From: Flavobacterium gawalongense
GTDB lineage: Bacteria; Bacteroidota; Bacteroidia; Flavobacteriales; Flavobacteriaceae
Length of the DNA stretch: 64,000 nucleotides
Assembly (NCBI RefSeq): GCF_007097265.1
Contig: NZ_VJZP01000017.1
Coordinates: forward strand, 1 to 64,000
Reading direction: 5' to 3'
Part shown: positions 32,127 to 40,591 of the stretch, piece after piece
Layout of the letters: each line of letters begins with the position of its first letter
Numbering within the stretch: the stretch's first letter is position 1
The notes under the pieces: model-generated
The model's input: only the letters and a program-made list of their open reading frames with translations
Database searches by the model: none
Told to the model about the DNA's origin: nothing
Translations under genes and position numbers: made by a program

Positions 32127-33214
32127 TAGTTTTTGGTTAGCAAAATAGCAATAATTCGTTCAGAAGCTTTACCATCCCAAAGTTCAGGAATACCACTTTC
32201 TCTCCTTCCATTTTCAAGAAATGAAGTGTAAATTTCGGTCAGTTTTTCGATGCCTATTCCTACCAAAGTATTGGTTCCAATCGATTGTGTTTCGGGTCTT
32301 TCGGTATTTTCGCGCATCGTAAAACAAGGAATTTCTAAAACGGTAGTTTCCTCAGAAATGCCACCGGAATCTGTAATTACTGCAAAACTGTTTTTGATAA
32401 GATACATAAAGGCTAAATATCCTTGTGGCTCTATACAAATGATATTTTTAAAGTTTAATTTTTTTTCTCCTAAAACAGCTTTGGTTCTGGGATGAACAGG
32501 AAAGATTACTTTTTTATCATTAGCTAAAATATCAATACCCAATAATAATTGTTGCAACGATTGTTCTTCATCTACGTTCGATGGACGATGCAAGGTGAGA
32601 ATGATGTAATTTTCAAGTTCTAATTGGTATTCATCCCAAAAAGCAGGTTTTGTAATTCTATTTAAATTTTGATATAAAGTATCAATCATTACGTTTCCTA
32701 CGAAATGGATTTTTTCTTTGGAAGTTCCAGATTTCAAAAGATTTTCATTTGCCCAAAGTGATGTGGTGAAGAGATAATCCGAAATACTATCGGTGACAAT
32801 TCGGTTGATTTCCTCGGGCATTGTCATGTCACCAGAACGGATGCCGGCTTCAACATGCGCAACTTTGATATTCAGTTTTTTTGCTACAATTGCGCAAGCC
32901 ATTGTCGAATTGACATCGCCAACCACCAAAACTAAATCACATGAATTTTGTAATAATTCCTGTTCAAAAGCCACCATAATCGCAGCTGTTTGCACGGATT
33001 GAGAACCACTTTTTACTTCTAGATTGTTATTTGGTTGCGGAATATTAAGTTCTTCGAAAAAAGTTTCGCTCAGGCTTTTGTCATAATGCTGACCCGTATG
33101 CACCAAACGATAGAAAATTGCAGCACCGTCGTTTTGCTTTTTCTCTATCGCTTTGATAATAGGGGCGATTTTAATAAAATTGGGTCTAGCTCCTGCAACT
33201 ATGGTGATTTTCAT
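32126..33214 (-). CDS. wecB: UDP-N-acetylglucosamine 2-epimerase (non-hydrolysing)
   Basis: A 362-aa enzyme of the WecB family, converting UDP-GlcNAc to UDP-ManNAc for surface polysaccharides. Seen motifs: GARPNFIKIAP (7-17), VVGDVNSTMA (near 98-107), HVEAGIRSGD-MPEEINR (near 121-137), VHPRTKA and TDSGGISEETTVL near 278-290. It overlaps the CapK-like gene upstream by 4 bases and the glycosyltransferase gene downstream by 1 base, so the three are translationally coupled. No wecC (UDP-ManNAc dehydrogenase) gene lies in the window. Confidence 0.93.
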   Translation of the reverse strand: MKITIVAGARPNFIKIAPIIKAIEKKQNDGAAIFYRLVHTGQHYDKSLSETFFEELNIPQPNNNLEVKSGSQSVQTAAIMVAFEQELLQNSCDLVLVVGDVNSTMACAIVAKKLNIKVAHVEAGIRSGDMTMPEEINRIVTDSISDYLFTTSLWANENLLKSGTSKEKIHFVGNVMIDTLYQNLNRITKPAFWDEYQLELENYIILTLHRPSNVDEEQSLQQLLLGIDILANDKKVIFPVHPRTKAVLGEKKLNFKNIICIEPQGYLAFMYLIKNSFAVITDSGGISEETTVLEIPCFTMRENTERPETQSIGTNTLVGIGIEKLTEIYTSFLENGRRESGIPELWDGKASERIIAILLTKN

Positions 33215-34551
33215 CCTTTGATTTCTTTAATTAAGGAAATAAACTGCTTTAATTTTCTGTTTTTGTTTCGTTCCAGTTTTTCTTTTCGGGTGAATGAAAA
33301 GGTTAAACCGTTTTCTAAATAAGTTGCAATTGCTTTTTCAATTTTTTGAATTTGTGTTGCCGTTAATTCTTTTTCGCTCACATATTCTATTTCAAAAGTA
33401 TCAATTTTTGTTTGTTTGATTATGAATTCTTTTACGTTTCCGTCATCTTCAATGATGCTTTTTGTCACGTAATAAAACGTCAATCCGGGTGATTTTTTCC
33501 CACTTGGCAAAAGGGCAACATCGTTTGTTCTCCCAATTAATTTCTTGAGAATGGGTTTTTTTAATGTGCTGTTTTCGTCTAGAATTCCAATATCGCCAAT
33601 ATCATATCGTATAAATGGATGCGCTTTGTTGAATAAGGAAGTAATCACAATTCGGCCAGCTTCACCGTTTGGAACAGCTTGATTATTTTCATCTAAAATC
33701 TCGACAAATAACGTTTCCGAGTTCACTTGCCATTCGCCATTAGGGTTTTGAAAAGCAATTAAATCTAACTCAGAAGCACCATATTCATTAATAATTGGAA
33801 TTCCAAATTGTAGCTTTAAAAGAATTTGATCCTCTTCAAAAAGCATTTCGGAAGTCACCATGCACACTTTCAGGGTGGGACAAATGTCTTTTAATACAAT
33901 ATTGCTCTTTTGTAAAAATTTGGCAAACAAAACAATCGAACTGGTATAACCATTTATGTAATCAAATTTTTTTGTTTGAAAATGTTTCAAGAATCCTTCT
34001 AAAATTTCATCCGATAAATCAAAAATTGAAAACCGAAACCGATGGACTAAAAAATCTTTAAAGCGCTCTTTTTTGTTGCCAATAAAATCCATAGGAATAC
34101 CATAAAAACGCGCTTGATATGAACTGTTAAAATCAATTCCGTACCAGCCAAAACGATAAACAACAGAAGCCCAGGTCAAAGCATGACTGTATTTGTCTTT
34201 GGCAAAAATAAAAGGATCACCGCTAGAACCGGATGTTTTATTAACGTAACTATTTTTAGGAGAATACCCATTCGAAAGCCTTTCAAGCAATGGTTTTTGT
34301 AAGTTTTTTTTATTCAAAATGGGTAAATCGTCCCAGTTGGTAGAATTTGAACCAACTAATTCCTGATAAAAGGGATTATTTAGTAAATGATATGTTACAA
34401 TTTCTAACTTTTTATTTTCAATGAAAGCTTTGTGTTCTTTTTCTGATAAAGAGACAATTTTTCGCAATTCGGCTTTAGCTTCCTTCATCGGGAAACCATT
34501 TAGTTGCAGTGATAAGTCGAAAAGTGGAAACATTTTAAAGGTATATTTCAT
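33211..34551 (-). CDS. CapK-like phenylacetate--CoA ligase family protein
   Basis: A 446-aa adenylate-forming protein with the ATP-loop NKTSGSSGDPF (near 105-115), IINEYGASELD (about 253-263) and FIRYDIGDIG (about 312-321), as in phenylacetate-CoA ligases and CapK proteins of capsule loci. CapK-type enzymes probably activate an acyl or amino acid group used to decorate a polysaccharide; this is unproven. The ATG at 34549-34551 is preferred to the TTG directly before it. It is the first gene of the minus-strand trio with wecB and the WbuB-like transferase. Confidence 0.85.
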   Translation of the reverse strand: MKYTFKMFPLFDLSLQLNGFPMKEAKAELRKIVSLSEKEHKAFIENKKLEIVTYHLLNNPFYQELVGSNSTNWDDLPILNKKNLQKPLLERLSNGYSPKNSYVNKTSGSSGDPFIFAKDKYSHALTWASVVYRFGWYGIDFNSSYQARFYGIPMDFIGNKKERFKDFLVHRFRFSIFDLSDEILEGFLKHFQTKKFDYINGYTSSIVLFAKFLQKSNIVLKDICPTLKVCMVTSEMLFEEDQILLKLQFGIPIINEYGASELDLIAFQNPNGEWQVNSETLFVEILDENNQAVPNGEAGRIVITSLFNKAHPFIRYDIGDIGILDENSTLKKPILKKLIGRTNDVALLPSGKKSPGLTFYYVTKSIIEDDGNVKEFIIKQTKIDTFEIEYVSEKELTATQIQKIEKAIATYLENGLTFSFTRKEKLERNKNRKLKQFISLIKEIKG

Positions 34552-34633
34552 CAAAAATAATATTTACGTACAACTAATGACCAAGAACCAACAACTTTTT
34601 GAAAATTAATTATTTTTTAAGTTCAAAAGCAAT

Positions 34634-34641
34634 TATTTTTG
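34634..34641 (+). promoter_or_regulatory. -7 promoter element before purD
   Basis: TATTTTTG matches TAnnTTTG and ends 25 bases before the purD ATG. No purine riboswitch-like fold was seen. Confidence 0.5.
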
Positions 34642-34666
34642 CACCACAACTAAAGAAAACAACATC

Positions 34667-35941
34667 ATGACTATTTTACTATTGGGTTCAGGCGGAAGAG
34701 AGCATGCATTTGCATGGAAAATGATTCAAAGTCCGCTTTGCGACACACTTTTTGTAGCACCGGGAAACGCTGGAACGGCCGCAATAGCTAATAATATAAA
34801 CATTAGCCCAACTGATTTTGACGCTATAAAAGCTTTTGTTCTTCAGGAAAAAGTAGAAATGGTTGTTGTGGGACCAGAAGATCCATTAGTAAAAGGCATC
34901 TACGATTTCTTTTTAAATGATGCTGAGTTAGAACATATTCCGGTTATTGGGCCATCAAAAATTGGTGCTCAGTTAGAAGGAAGTAAAGAATTTGCCAAAG
35001 AATTTTTGATCAAACATAATATCCCGACAGCTGCTTACGATAGTTTCACCGCCGAAACAGTTGAAAAAGGATGTGAATTTCTGGAGACATTGCAACCGCC
35101 TTATGTTTTAAAAGCAGACGGATTAGCAGCTGGAAAAGGTGTTTTGATTATTGAGGATTTGGCGGAAGCCAAAGAAGAATTAAGAAACATGTTAGTGCAC
35201 CAAAAATTTGGAGATGCCAGTTCTAAAGTTGTGATTGAAGAATTCCTTGACGGAATAGAATTAAGCTGTTTTGTTCTGACGGACGGAAAAAATTATAAAA
35301 TCCTGCCAACTGCCAAAGATTACAAACGTATTGGCGAAGGCGACACCGGATTAAATACAGGCGGAATGGGAGCAGTTTCTCCAGTTCCTTATGTTGACGC
35401 TGTTTTGATGGAAAAAATTGAAACACGCATCGTAAAACCAACTATTGATGGCTTTCAAAAGGACGGAATTCCGTACAAAGGATTTGTTTTTATTGGATTG
35501 ATTAATGTGAATAACGAACCAATTGTAATTGAATACAATGTGAGAATGGGTGATCCGGAAACGGAAGTGGTTGTTCCAAGATTGAAAACAGATTTAGTGG
35601 AATTATTTTTGGCTGTAGCCAATGAAAAGCTAGATGAAATAACGCTGGAAGTTGACGAAAGAAGTGCTACTACAATTATGGTAGTTTCTGGCGGATATCC
35701 TGAAGATTTCGAAAAAGGGAAAGTGATTTCAGGATTAGAAACCATTGAAGACTCCATCGTTTTTCACGCAGGAACCAAACTTGATAATGGAAATGTTGTT
35801 TCTAATGGAGGAAGAGTTTTAACCGTAACTTCTTATGGAAATGATTTCGAAGAGGCCATAAAAAAATCTTACCAAAACATAGATAAACTAAATTTTGATA
35901 AGATGTATTTTAGAAAAGATATTGGAAACGATTTAAAATAG
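34667..35941 (+). CDS. purD: Phosphoribosylamine--glycine ligase
   Basis: A 424-aa ATP-grasp enzyme, second step of purine synthesis: 5-phosphoribosylamine + glycine + ATP give GAR. The N-terminus LLGSGGREHAFAWKM, the ADGLAAGKGVLI strand-loop (about 145-156), EEFLDGIELSCFVL, and GDTGLNTGGMGAVSP (about 225-239) are all standard. Length is normal. It stands apart from other purine genes and is convergent with the small DUF6341-like gene. Confidence 0.97.
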   Translation: MTILLLGSGGREHAFAWKMIQSPLCDTLFVAPGNAGTAAIANNINISPTDFDAIKAFVLQEKVEMVVVGPEDPLVKGIYDFFLNDAELEHIPVIGPSKIGAQLEGSKEFAKEFLIKHNIPTAAYDSFTAETVEKGCEFLETLQPPYVLKADGLAAGKGVLIIEDLAEAKEELRNMLVHQKFGDASSKVVIEEFLDGIELSCFVLTDGKNYKILPTAKDYKRIGEGDTGLNTGGMGAVSPVPYVDAVLMEKIETRIVKPTIDGFQKDGIPYKGFVFIGLINVNNEPIVIEYNVRMGDPETEVVVPRLKTDLVELFLAVANEKLDEITLEVDERSATTIMVVSGGYPEDFEKGKVISGLETIEDSIVFHAGTKLDNGNVVSNGGRVLTVTSYGNDFEEAIKKSYQNIDKLNFDKMYFRKDIGNDLK

Positions 35942-35953
35942 TTTCCAATTACC

Positions 35954-35991
35954 GCTCACTTTTTTTTAAATTACTTTAAGAAAGAGTGAGC
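35954..35991. terminator. Possible terminator between purD and the DUF6341-like gene
   Basis: GCTCACTTTTTTTT pairs with AAAGAGTGAGC across a 20-30 base loop; the right arm lies in the last codons of the minus-strand gene. A weak but suitably placed structure. Confidence 0.35.
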
Positions 35992-36201
35992 CGTAGTATC
36001 TTGGTTTTCTTCTTTATTGTCTTCAAAGATTTTCAATTGTTTGATCCAATATACCATTGCAGCTGCACAAATAATCATGAAAATCCAGTTGATTGTATTA
36101 GCAACAAACCAAGATTTTAGCTCTAAGGAGCGTAAAAAGTCTAGAGGAGCAAATAAAATATTTACAAATAAGTATTCTATTCCTTCGAAAAATGATTTCA
36201 T
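35971..36201 (-). CDS. Small membrane protein (DUF6341-like)
   Basis: A 76-aa protein with an amphipathic N-terminus (FFEGIEYLFVNILFAP), one clear transmembrane helix (about 33-52) and an acidic, Asn/Glu-rich tail. I associate it from memory with the flavobacterial family DUF6341 that travels with purD, upp and the DUF6427 gene. Function unknown. It is divergent from the DUF6427-like gene, with 145 bases between them. Confidence 0.65.
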   Translation of the reverse strand: MKSFFEGIEYLFVNILFAPLDFLRSLELKSWFVANTINWIFMIICAAAMVYWIKQLKIFEDNKEENQDTTAHSFLK

Positions 36202-36346
36202 AATGTATAAAATTAATTTTATTACTTGTTTTAGGTAACTCTGTATATTAAAAAAGTTCTCATTTATGAAGAATCTTTTTGAACTTGCAGGGTTTCCTTT
36301 TTAAACAAGTATTATATTTACAATCACAAAAGTATAAAATATCCTT

Positions 36347-37276
36347 ATGATAACAAGTGTTTTTAAAAAATCTACACCATTAAATTTTTCATTGGTTGTA
36401 ATTTTAATACTGGTTTTCTTTTTAATGTACCAATTTCAAGATTTATCTTGGACCAATTCCCTTTTTTTGATTTTAAAAAAAGGGACTCTGTTTTGTATTT
36501 TATTGGCTTCTGTTTTTATTACGAATTTCATTGTAAAGAAAAATGGATTGAGTAAAGACAGTACGTACACCGTTTTTTTTTACTTTTTATTTTTACTTTT
36601 TTTTCCTTCAGTATTAGACAATACGAACCTAATTGTTTCAAATTTCTTCATTCTATTAGCACTTCGCCGATTAATTTCACTACAATCTCTTAAAGCTTCC
36701 AAAGAAAAAATATTTGATGCGTCATTGTGGATTTTTTTAGCCGCATTATTTCATTTCTGGAGTATTATTTTTATTGTATTGGTTTTTATATCAATAATTT
36801 TCCATGTTTCCAGAGATTATAGGAACTGGTTCTTGCCGTTTATTGCCTTTTTTACTGCGGTAATTATTTTCTTGTTATATGCTGCAGTATTCAATGTTAA
36901 TATAATAGAATACATAACGAGGAGTGTAACAGTCAATTTCCAGATTGATTATTTTACTAATAATTACCAAAATGCTGCTTTTTCGATATATGCTACTATT
37001 GCATTGTTTTTTGTTGTTTCTATGTTTGCGACATTGTCTAACAGGCCACAGCTTTTACATGTTTCTTTCAAAAAAATAATAGCCTCATTCTTTATTGGAA
37101 TAGTAATTTTCTTGATTTCGTCTAATAAAAGTAATGATTTGTTGATGTTTACCTTTGCCCCTTTGGCCGTGATGGCAACAAGCCATATTGAAATTGCGCA
37201 ACTAAAATTAAAACAGGAAATGGTATTATTTGTTCTTATTGCCTGTAGTCTATTTGCTTTTTTCTCCCAATTATAA
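36347..37276 (+). CDS. Polytopic membrane protein (DUF6427-like)
   Basis: A 309-aa protein with about eight transmembrane segments, basic loops and a KKSTPLNFSL start. I assign it to the uncharacterised flavobacterial family DUF6427 from memory and context (next to the DUF6341-like gene and upp). No catalytic motif is visible. Its last 6 bases overlap the end of upp on the other strand. Function unknown. Confidence 0.7.
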   Translation: MITSVFKKSTPLNFSLVVILILVFFLMYQFQDLSWTNSLFLILKKGTLFCILLASVFITNFIVKKNGLSKDSTYTVFFYFLFLLFFPSVLDNTNLIVSNFFILLALRRLISLQSLKASKEKIFDASLWIFLAALFHFWSIIFIVLVFISIIFHVSRDYRNWFLPFIAFFTAVIIFLLYAAVFNVNIIEYITRSVTVNFQIDYFTNNYQNAAFSIYATIALFFVVSMFATLSNRPQLLHVSFKKIIASFFIGIVIFLISSNKSNDLLMFTFAPLAVMATSHIEIAQLKLKQEMVLFVLIACSLFAFFSQL

Positions 37277-37924
37277 TTTTTCTCCAAAAGCTAAATCTCC
37301 CGCATCACCAAGTCCTGGAACGATGTAACTGTGTTCATTTAGTTTCTCATCTAAAGCAGCTATCCAAAGATGACAGGTGTCAGGCAAATGGTTTTTGAGA
37401 TAGGCAATTCCTTCAGGAGCTGCGATTACAACTGCAATGTGAATTGCCGCAGGAGTTCCTCTCTCCATTAGTTTATTAAAAGCAGCAACTATAGATTGTC
37501 CTGTGGCAAGCATGGGGTCAATCAATAGCACACTTTTGTCGTTTATATCAGCAATAGCTTGATATTGAACAACAATTTCAAAGTAATCATCATTATTAGG
37601 ATGGTGTCTGTAGGCTGAAATAAAACCATTTTCTGCATTGTCAAAATAATTCAAAAAACCCAAATGCAAAGGTAACCCTGCGCGTAAGATGGAGCATAAA
37701 ACCAATTGGTCTCCAATTTCGGTAGTTTTTTTTATGCCAAGTGGACTTTGAATTTCTATGTTTTTGTAATGCAGTTCTTTACTCAATTCATAAGCCATTA
37801 TTTCACCGATACGCTCAATATTTCTACGAAAACGCATGCTGTCGTTATGAACATTCACATTTCGAATTTGTCCTAAAAAATGGTTCAGAACACTATTGTT
37901 TTCTGATAAAATATGGATTTGCAT
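37271..37924 (-). CDS. upp: Uracil phosphoribosyltransferase
   Basis: A 217-aa type I phosphoribosyltransferase that salvages uracil to UMP using PRPP. The PRPP loop is DPMLATGQS at residues 136-144, SILRAGLPLHLGF (about 78-90) matches the uracil family, and the C-terminal GLGDAGDLAFG (about 204-214) matches the uracil-binding GDAGDRxFG element. Length is normal. It is divergent from the DUF4254 gene. Confidence 0.96.
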   Translation of the reverse strand: MQIHILSENNSVLNHFLGQIRNVNVHNDSMRFRRNIERIGEIMAYELSKELHYKNIEIQSPLGIKKTTEIGDQLVLCSILRAGLPLHLGFLNYFDNAENGFISAYRHHPNNDDYFEIVVQYQAIADINDKSVLLIDPMLATGQSIVAAFNKLMERGTPAAIHIAVVIAAPEGIAYLKNHLPDTCHLWIAALDEKLNEHSYIVPGLGDAGDLAFGEKL

Positions 37925-37983
37925 GGTTTTAATTTTGGAATTAAACTTCTAAAGTTTTTTTAATCTATAAAAGTATAAAAAAG

Positions 37984-37991
37984 TATCTTTG
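37984..37991 (+). promoter_or_regulatory. -7 promoter element before the DUF4254 gene
   Basis: TATCTTTG, an exact TAnnTTTG match, ends 19 bases before the start at 38011. Confidence 0.55.
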
Positions 37992-38010
37992 CCTTTTAAT
38001 ATATAAAGAT

Positions 38011-38616
38011 ATGTTTTCAAAATTAGCTTATTCAGTTTTCGAACAAAGTATTAAAGATTATCATCAATTTGATAATGTAGATCAGCCCATAAATAATCCT
38101 TTTCCGAAGGATAAATTTGAACATTTATTGTATCATAAAAATTGGATTGACACTGTTCAATGGCATTTTGAAGATATTATTCGTGATCCAAATATTGACC
38201 CGGTTGCAGCTTTGACTTTGAAAAGAAGAATCGATGCTTCTAATCAAGAGCGTACGGATATGGTGGAATATATTGACAGTTATTTTCTTCAAAAATACAG
38301 CCATGTAGTAGTAAAAGATAGTGCAAAAATCAACTCTGAAAGTCCTGCTTGGGCTTTTGACAGATTGTCGATTTTAGCCTTAAAAATTTACCACATGAAT
38401 GAAGAAGCTACTCGTGCAGCAGCTTCCCAAGATCACAGAGATAAATGTCAGGCAAAATTGAATATTCTATTGGAACAAAGAACTGATTTGTCAACCGCAA
38501 TTGATGACTTAATAAAAGACATTGAAAATGGAGATAAATTCATGAAAGTGTACAAACAGATGAAAATGTACAATGATGATGATTTGAATCCTGTTTTATA
38601 CCAGAATAAGAAGTAA
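38011..38616 (+). CDS. DUF4254 domain protein
   Basis: A 201-aa soluble, mostly helical protein with conserved-looking HNxxW-type text (YHKNWIDTVQWHFEDI near 48-63) and LKRRIDASNQERTDMVEYID near 83-102, as in the DUF4254 family. In Bacteroidota this family is usually found directly before a GT9 heptosyltransferase-like gene, suggesting a link to lipopolysaccharide assembly; its activity is unknown. Here an AlbA_2 gene separates the two. Confidence 0.85.
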   Translation: MFSKLAYSVFEQSIKDYHQFDNVDQPINNPFPKDKFEHLLYHKNWIDTVQWHFEDIIRDPNIDPVAALTLKRRIDASNQERTDMVEYIDSYFLQKYSHVVVKDSAKINSESPAWAFDRLSILALKIYHMNEEATRAAASQDHRDKCQAKLNILLEQRTDLSTAIDDLIKDIENGDKFMKVYKQMKMYNDDDLNPVLYQNKK

Positions 38617-38650
38617 AAATTTTAAAGAATCTGTTAAAGTAAATTTGTCT

Positions 38651-40429
38651 ATGATAACTATTGATATACTTAAAAAACTCAAGGAGTCAGAAGATAAAGT
38701 TGAATTTAAAAAAGGCGAAGGTGGAAATGTTTCTTATAATGGAGGAAATAAAATAAACCCATCTGACAGAAGAAGATGTATTTTAGGTTATGTGACGGCA
38801 TTATGTAACGAAGGAGGAGGGTATTTGGTTATTGGGATGAGTGATAATCATCCTCATGATGTAATTGGCACAAAACAAAATTTAGATTCAATAGGAGAAT
38901 TAGAGTCTAAAATATATACAGATACGGGAATTCGACCTATTGTTTATGAACTATTTGAAAGTCTAAAAAGAGTTTTAGTAATAGAAGTTCCATGTCGTCC
39001 AGCTGGAAAAGTTTTTAAATTTGAGGATGTAGCTTTAATGCGTGTTGGTGAAGAATTGAAACCAATGTCTGATGAGGTCTATTTAAAGATTATTCAAGAA
39101 CAAGAGCCTGATTTTTCACAGCAAATATGTGACGGTATAACAATTGCCGATTTAGATGTTAAAGCAATAGCAATATTAAAAGAAAAGTATTCTATAAAAC
39201 AAAACAATCCACAGTTTAAGTTATTACCTGATGATCAAATTCTTTCGGATTTAGAACTTTCAAAAAATGGAAAACTAACCAATGCCGCTTTAATTCTTTT
39301 GGCTAAAAAAGAAATCCTACAAGAAAAATTGCCTCAAGCAAAAGTAATGTTGGAATACAGAAATTTTGAGAATCAAATCAATTTTGACAACAGAATAGAA
39401 TTTTCAGAACCTTTTTTTGTTTTAATAAATGAACTTTGGAATACCATTAATTTAAGAAATGGGAGTTTTCCAATTCAAGACGGGGCTTACATTTTTAATG
39501 TTCCCTATTTTAATGAAGAAGTTATTCGAGAATCTATTAATAATGCAATATCTCATCGCGATTATAGAAAAACATCAGAGATAGTGATCAAGCAATTCCC
39601 TCAAAGACTTGATGTTATTAATGCAGGAGGGTTTCCTGTTGGTGTAACTTTAGAAAACTTAATAAAAACTCCCAGCACTCCCAGGAATAGACTGTTAGCA
39701 GATATTTTGCAAAAAACAGGAATAGTTGAACGTTCCGGACAAGGAGTTGATAAAATATATTACAATACTCTTTCCGAAGGAAAAGCTGAACCTGATTATA
39801 CTCAATCTGACAACTTTCAAGTAAATTTAAAATTATCTGCTATAATTGAAGATAGAGCTTTTGCACTATTCATCGATTCTATTCAGAAAGAATTACCAAT
39901 AAATGAAAAGCTTTCGGTTTTAGAAATAGTCACTTTAAATAAAATCAAAAATAAGATTTCAAAAAAGGATTTAGATTTAGAGCAAGTAAATCAACTTCTG
40001 TATAAAAAATTGATTGAAAAAAGAGGAAAGACAAATGCCATTTTTTACATTTTGTCTAAAGATTATTATGAGTTTACAGATGAAAAAGCAAAATATTATA
40101 ATCTTCAAGAATTAGATGATAATCAAGTTTTGACAACTATTTTACAATTTTTATCTAAAGAAGGAAAAGCAAAAATGAAAGATTTTGTTGGACTCTTTGA
40201 GGATAAATTATCAAGAAAACAAGTAAGATTAAGAGTTGAAAAATTGGTAAAAAATAAAATTCTTAAACAAGATGGAGAAAGCTCTTCATCGATTTATGAA
40301 ATAGGTGAAAATTTTATAAATGATATGGAAGTAATATCTGAAGCATTGAATTTAGGATTTCAGTTATTAGAAAAAAATAAAGCCCCAAAAATTGAAAGGG
40401 CCAAGAAAAGACCAGAAAAAGACCAGTGA
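38651..40429 (+). CDS. AlbA_2 (Schlafen-like) ATP-binding protein
   Basis: A 592-aa protein. Residues about 8-135 are an AlbA_2/Schlafen-type putative nucleic-acid-binding domain (VEFKKGEGGN, YLVIGMSDNHPHDVIG). Residues about 270-390 form a GHKL ATPase-like module with INNAISHRDYRKTSE and RNRLLADILQKTGIVERSGQGV, seen in the HATPase_c_4 group. The C-terminus has one or two winged-helix segments and a Lys-rich tail. Such proteins are probable transcription regulators or accessory defence-type genes. It starts 34 bases after DUF4254 and separates it from the GT9 gene, so it looks inserted. A TTG 6 bases upstream is possible; the ATG is preferred. Confidence 0.82.
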   Translation: MITIDILKKLKESEDKVEFKKGEGGNVSYNGGNKINPSDRRRCILGYVTALCNEGGGYLVIGMSDNHPHDVIGTKQNLDSIGELESKIYTDTGIRPIVYELFESLKRVLVIEVPCRPAGKVFKFEDVALMRVGEELKPMSDEVYLKIIQEQEPDFSQQICDGITIADLDVKAIAILKEKYSIKQNNPQFKLLPDDQILSDLELSKNGKLTNAALILLAKKEILQEKLPQAKVMLEYRNFENQINFDNRIEFSEPFFVLINELWNTINLRNGSFPIQDGAYIFNVPYFNEEVIRESINNAISHRDYRKTSEIVIKQFPQRLDVINAGGFPVGVTLENLIKTPSTPRNRLLADILQKTGIVERSGQGVDKIYYNTLSEGKAEPDYTQSDNFQVNLKLSAIIEDRAFALFIDSIQKELPINEKLSVLEIVTLNKIKNKISKKDLDLEQVNQLLYKKLIEKRGKTNAIFYILSKDYYEFTDEKAKYYNLQELDDNQVLTTILQFLSKEGKAKMKDFVGLFEDKLSRKQVRLRVEKLVKNKILKQDGESSSSIYEIGENFINDMEVISEALNLGFQLLEKNKAPKIERAKKRPEKDQ

Positions 40430-40530
40430 ATTGTTAAAAACTAGAATTGATTGTTGATAAGTCACGTGTGAGCAGTTGATTTACAAGTCATTTTTATAAA
40501 ATGAAAAGGCCAAAGAAAGACCAAAAAAAT
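40395..40530 (+). repeat. Duplicated 3' tail of the AlbA_2 gene
   Basis: GGCCAAGAAAAGACCAGAAA at the end of the gene (from about 40399) is echoed by AAAGGCCAAAGAAAGACCAA at about 40503-40524 in the following spacer. The second copy begins a 25-codon frame (40501-40578) starting MKRPKKDQ, matching the KKRPEKDQ end of the gene. It may be a remnant of an exchanged 3' end. Confidence 0.5.
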
Positions 40531-40591
40531 GCCGCTTTTTACAACATTCCACCACATATTCTAAAAGTATTCAAATAAAACAATCAAAAAC

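Noticed and set aside
34555-34666. Purine or other riboswitch before purD
   Set aside because: The 112-base spacer has no visible multi-helix fold or conserved core; only a promoter-like box is seen.
40501-40578. A 25-codon gene starting MKRPKKDQ
   Set aside because: Too short to support; it looks like a duplicated tail of the AlbA_2 gene.
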